A stretch of 8,192 nucleotides of DNA from Alistipes sp. (lineage in GTDB: Bacteria > Bacteroidota > Bacteroidia > Bacteroidales > Rikenellaceae), in assembly GCA_028691095.1 (NCBI GenBank), contig JAQUZZ010000049.1, forward strand, positions 1 through 8,192, read 5' to 3'. The notes under the pieces are model-generated. The model did not search any database and was not told where the DNA came from. It saw nothing but the letters and a program-made list of their open reading frames with translations. A program made the position numbers and the translations under genes. Below, in pieces: positions 6,922 through 8,192 of this stretch. Each line of letters starts with the position of its first letter. Position 1 is the first letter of the stretch.

Positions 6922-7656
6922 ATGAATTTAGCGATCGACATAGGCAATACGTTGACCAAACTAACCCTCATGGAGCAGGGACACGTGCTGGATTCCTCTC
7001 GAAAGGAGGGCGAGCCGATGCCTTGGATTGCGCAGACGCTTGCGACGCATCCTCAGATTGAGGCCGTGGTCTTGGTCTCCTCCTGTGGGGATAAGGCGGA
7101 GCTGGAGAGGGAACTTCGACGGCGAGTGAAGCGGTTTTTGCGTTTCGATGCCACGACGCCCGTACCGTTGAAAAATGGATACGAGACCCCCGCAACCTTG
7201 GGGCCCGATCGTATGGCCGCAGCGGTGGGTGCTTCGGTGATCTACCCTCGTCAAAATGTGTTGGTGGTCGATTTCGGGACTGCGATTACCTTTGATGTGG
7301 TGTCGGCCGCGGGCGTGTTTGTCGGAGGAAATATAGCCCCCGGAGCTGAGTGCCGATTCAAGGCCTTGCACCATTTTACACGCACCTTGCCGTTGTGTGA
7401 GCTGCCGGAGAGTTTGCCGCAGCAACGCATGGGAACCGATACGCTGACCGCCATTCAGAATGGAGTGGTACAAGGGATTATTTATGAAATCGAGGGCTAC
7501 CGCCGTGATGTGGAGTCGAGGTATCCCGATTTGCAGGTTATTTTTACAGGGGGAGATAGTTATTTCTTTGCCAAACAACTAAAAAATACGATATTTGCAA
7601 CTTATGACCTGGTCGCTTTGGGTCTGAATCGAATCTTAGAATATAATGCAGAATAA
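6922..7656 (+). CDS. coaX: Type III pantothenate kinase
   Basis: CoaX phosphorylates pantothenate with ATP, the first step of coenzyme A synthesis, in the cytoplasm. The type III enzyme belongs to the ASKHA fold, needs a monovalent cation and is not feedback-inhibited by CoA. The 244 residues match the family length. Motifs in order: DIGNT (6-10, ATP phosphate loop with D6), GPDR (94-97, pantothenate pocket), VVDFGTAITFD (from 115, with D117 and T120) and GGNIAPG (135-141). Late residues VIFTGGDSYFF form the second nucleotide-binding strand-turn. The start ATG is 10 bases after the mfd stop, without a Shine-Dalgarno motif, so the two are very likely one transcription unit with translation close to coupled. 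The end overlaps the next gene by 11 bases. Confidence 0.97.
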   Translation: MNLAIDIGNTLTKLTLMEQGHVLDSSRKEGEPMPWIAQTLATHPQIEAVVLVSSCGDKAELERELRRRVKRFLRFDATTPVPLKNGYETPATLGPDRMAAAVGASVIYPRQNVLVVDFGTAITFDVVSAAGVFVGGNIAPGAECRFKALHHFTRTLPLCELPESLPQQRMGTDTLTAIQNGVVQGIIYEIEGYRRDVESRYPDLQVIFTGGDSYFFAKQLKNTIFATYDLVALGLNRILEYNAE

Positions 7657-8192
7657 TAGACCTTTTCTACGTTGGATCTTGGGGGTGGCGATGACGCTTC
7701 CGATGGCGGTTTTTGCGCAACAAAGCAGTAGTCTGAACACCTTCTCTCCTTACACCTTCTACGGTATTGGTGATTTTGCAACGCCAGGGCCCAGCTATAT
7801 TCGCTCGATGGGAGGCGCCGGAATAGGTTTCCGCAATGCGCTGAAGATAAATAATATGAACCCGGCTTCATACAGCATTCTTCGGCAAAAAACCTTCTTG
7901 TTCAACGTGGAGATGGAGGGAAGCAGTGTCTATTCCAAAAATTCGGCAATGAAAACCAGCCACAACTCCATCAATGTGCGCGACATCTCGTTGGCCTTTC
8001 CTTTGGCACGCGGATGGGGCTTGGGAGTCAGTGTGACGCCCTTGAGCAGCGTGGGTTACCAAGTGGATATGTGGGATACCGATCCCAAATTTGTGGGCAA
8101 TGATATGAAGGTGACCTACAACTACAACGGAGAGGGTAGCATTTCCCAAGTCAAAGTAGGAATGGGTTTGCAGTTGACCAAACGCCTCTCGT
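7646..8192 (+). CDS. Predicted outer-membrane beta-barrel protein (N-terminal 182 residues, truncated by window edge)
   Basis: ATG at 7646 lies inside the last codons of coaX (11-base overlap) and the frame is open to the right edge. Residues 1-24 are a clear Sec signal peptide: basic start (R5, R9), hydrophobic core WILGVAMTLPMAV, then VFA before Q25. The mature part opens with FSPYTFYGIGDF and an SMGGAGIGFRNA...NPASYS segment, the type of start seen in FadL- and PorV-like barrels, followed by alternating strands rich in aromatics, Gly and Ser (ISLAFPLARGWGLGVSVTPL). An outer-membrane transporter or porin-like role is inferred; the substrate is unknown. The overlap suggests translational coupling to CoaX. 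Genes encoding related barrels are, from memory, often next to coaX in Bacteroidales. No specific name can be given. Confidence 0.82.
   Translation, partial: MQNNRPFLRWILGVAMTLPMAVFAQQSSSLNTFSPYTFYGIGDFATPGPSYIRSMGGAGIGFRNALKINNMNPASYSILRQKTFLFNVEMEGSSVYSKNSAMKTSHNSINVRDISLAFPLARGWGLGVSVTPLSSVGYQVDMWDTDPKFVGNDMKVTYNYNGEGSISQVKVGMGLQLTKRLS

Noticed and set aside
6961..7578. Antisense open frame of 205 codons opposite coaX
   Set aside because: It mirrors the CoaX coding frame, has no recognisable motif and no promoter or ribosome site.

Overview
The window looks like ordinary core chromosome of a Bacteroidota (Bacteroidetes) bacterium, most likely order Bacteroidales. The evidence is a PorX/PglZ-type response regulator, perfect TAnnTTTG promoter -7 boxes ahead of two genes, near-absence of Shine-Dalgarno sequences, a 30-residue COX24/bS22-like basic peptide next to an HU gene, and Bacteroidota-type RNase G, Mfd and CoaX proteins. 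The fairly GC-rich coding DNA would suit an Alistipes/Rikenellaceae-like genome, but that placement is a guess.

Layout. (1) 1-765, minus strand: N-terminal half of porX, running off the left edge, with its own short promoter/RBS region. (2) 766-1137: divergent intergenic region holding the porX promoter, an unexplained nested inverted repeat and the HU promoter. (3) 1138-1603, plus strand: HU-family DNA-binding protein, then a 30-aa ribosomal-type peptide, closed by a strong hairpin terminator. (4) 1604-1891: non-coding stretch upstream of rng that can be folded by eye into abutting helices, so a structured leader RNA is possible. (5) 1892-3436: ribonuclease E/G (rng). (6) 3528-7656: mfd (transcription-repair coupling factor) and coaX (type III pantothenate kinase), 10 bp apart. 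(7) 7646 to the right edge: N-terminal third or more of a predicted outer-membrane beta-barrel protein, overlapping coaX by 11 bp. The minus strand of regions 3-7 carries only open-frame shadows.

How the genes relate. They are housekeeping functions rather than one pathway: nucleoid packing (HU), small-subunit ribosome structure (bS22-like peptide), RNA decay and rRNA maturation (RNase G), rescue of stalled RNA polymerase with strand-specific repair (Mfd), coenzyme A synthesis (CoaX), an envelope barrel and an envelope-linked response regulator (PorX). The tight mfd-coaX-barrel spacing suggests one transcription unit, possibly including rng.

I found no mobile element, CRISPR array, tRNA, rRNA or defence-type cluster, and no new multi-gene system. 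The points most worth a second look are the possible folded RNA before rng, the HU variant lacking the canonical DNA-intercalating proline, the easily missed 30-aa ribosomal-type gene, and the isolated strong Shine-Dalgarno sequence of porX.
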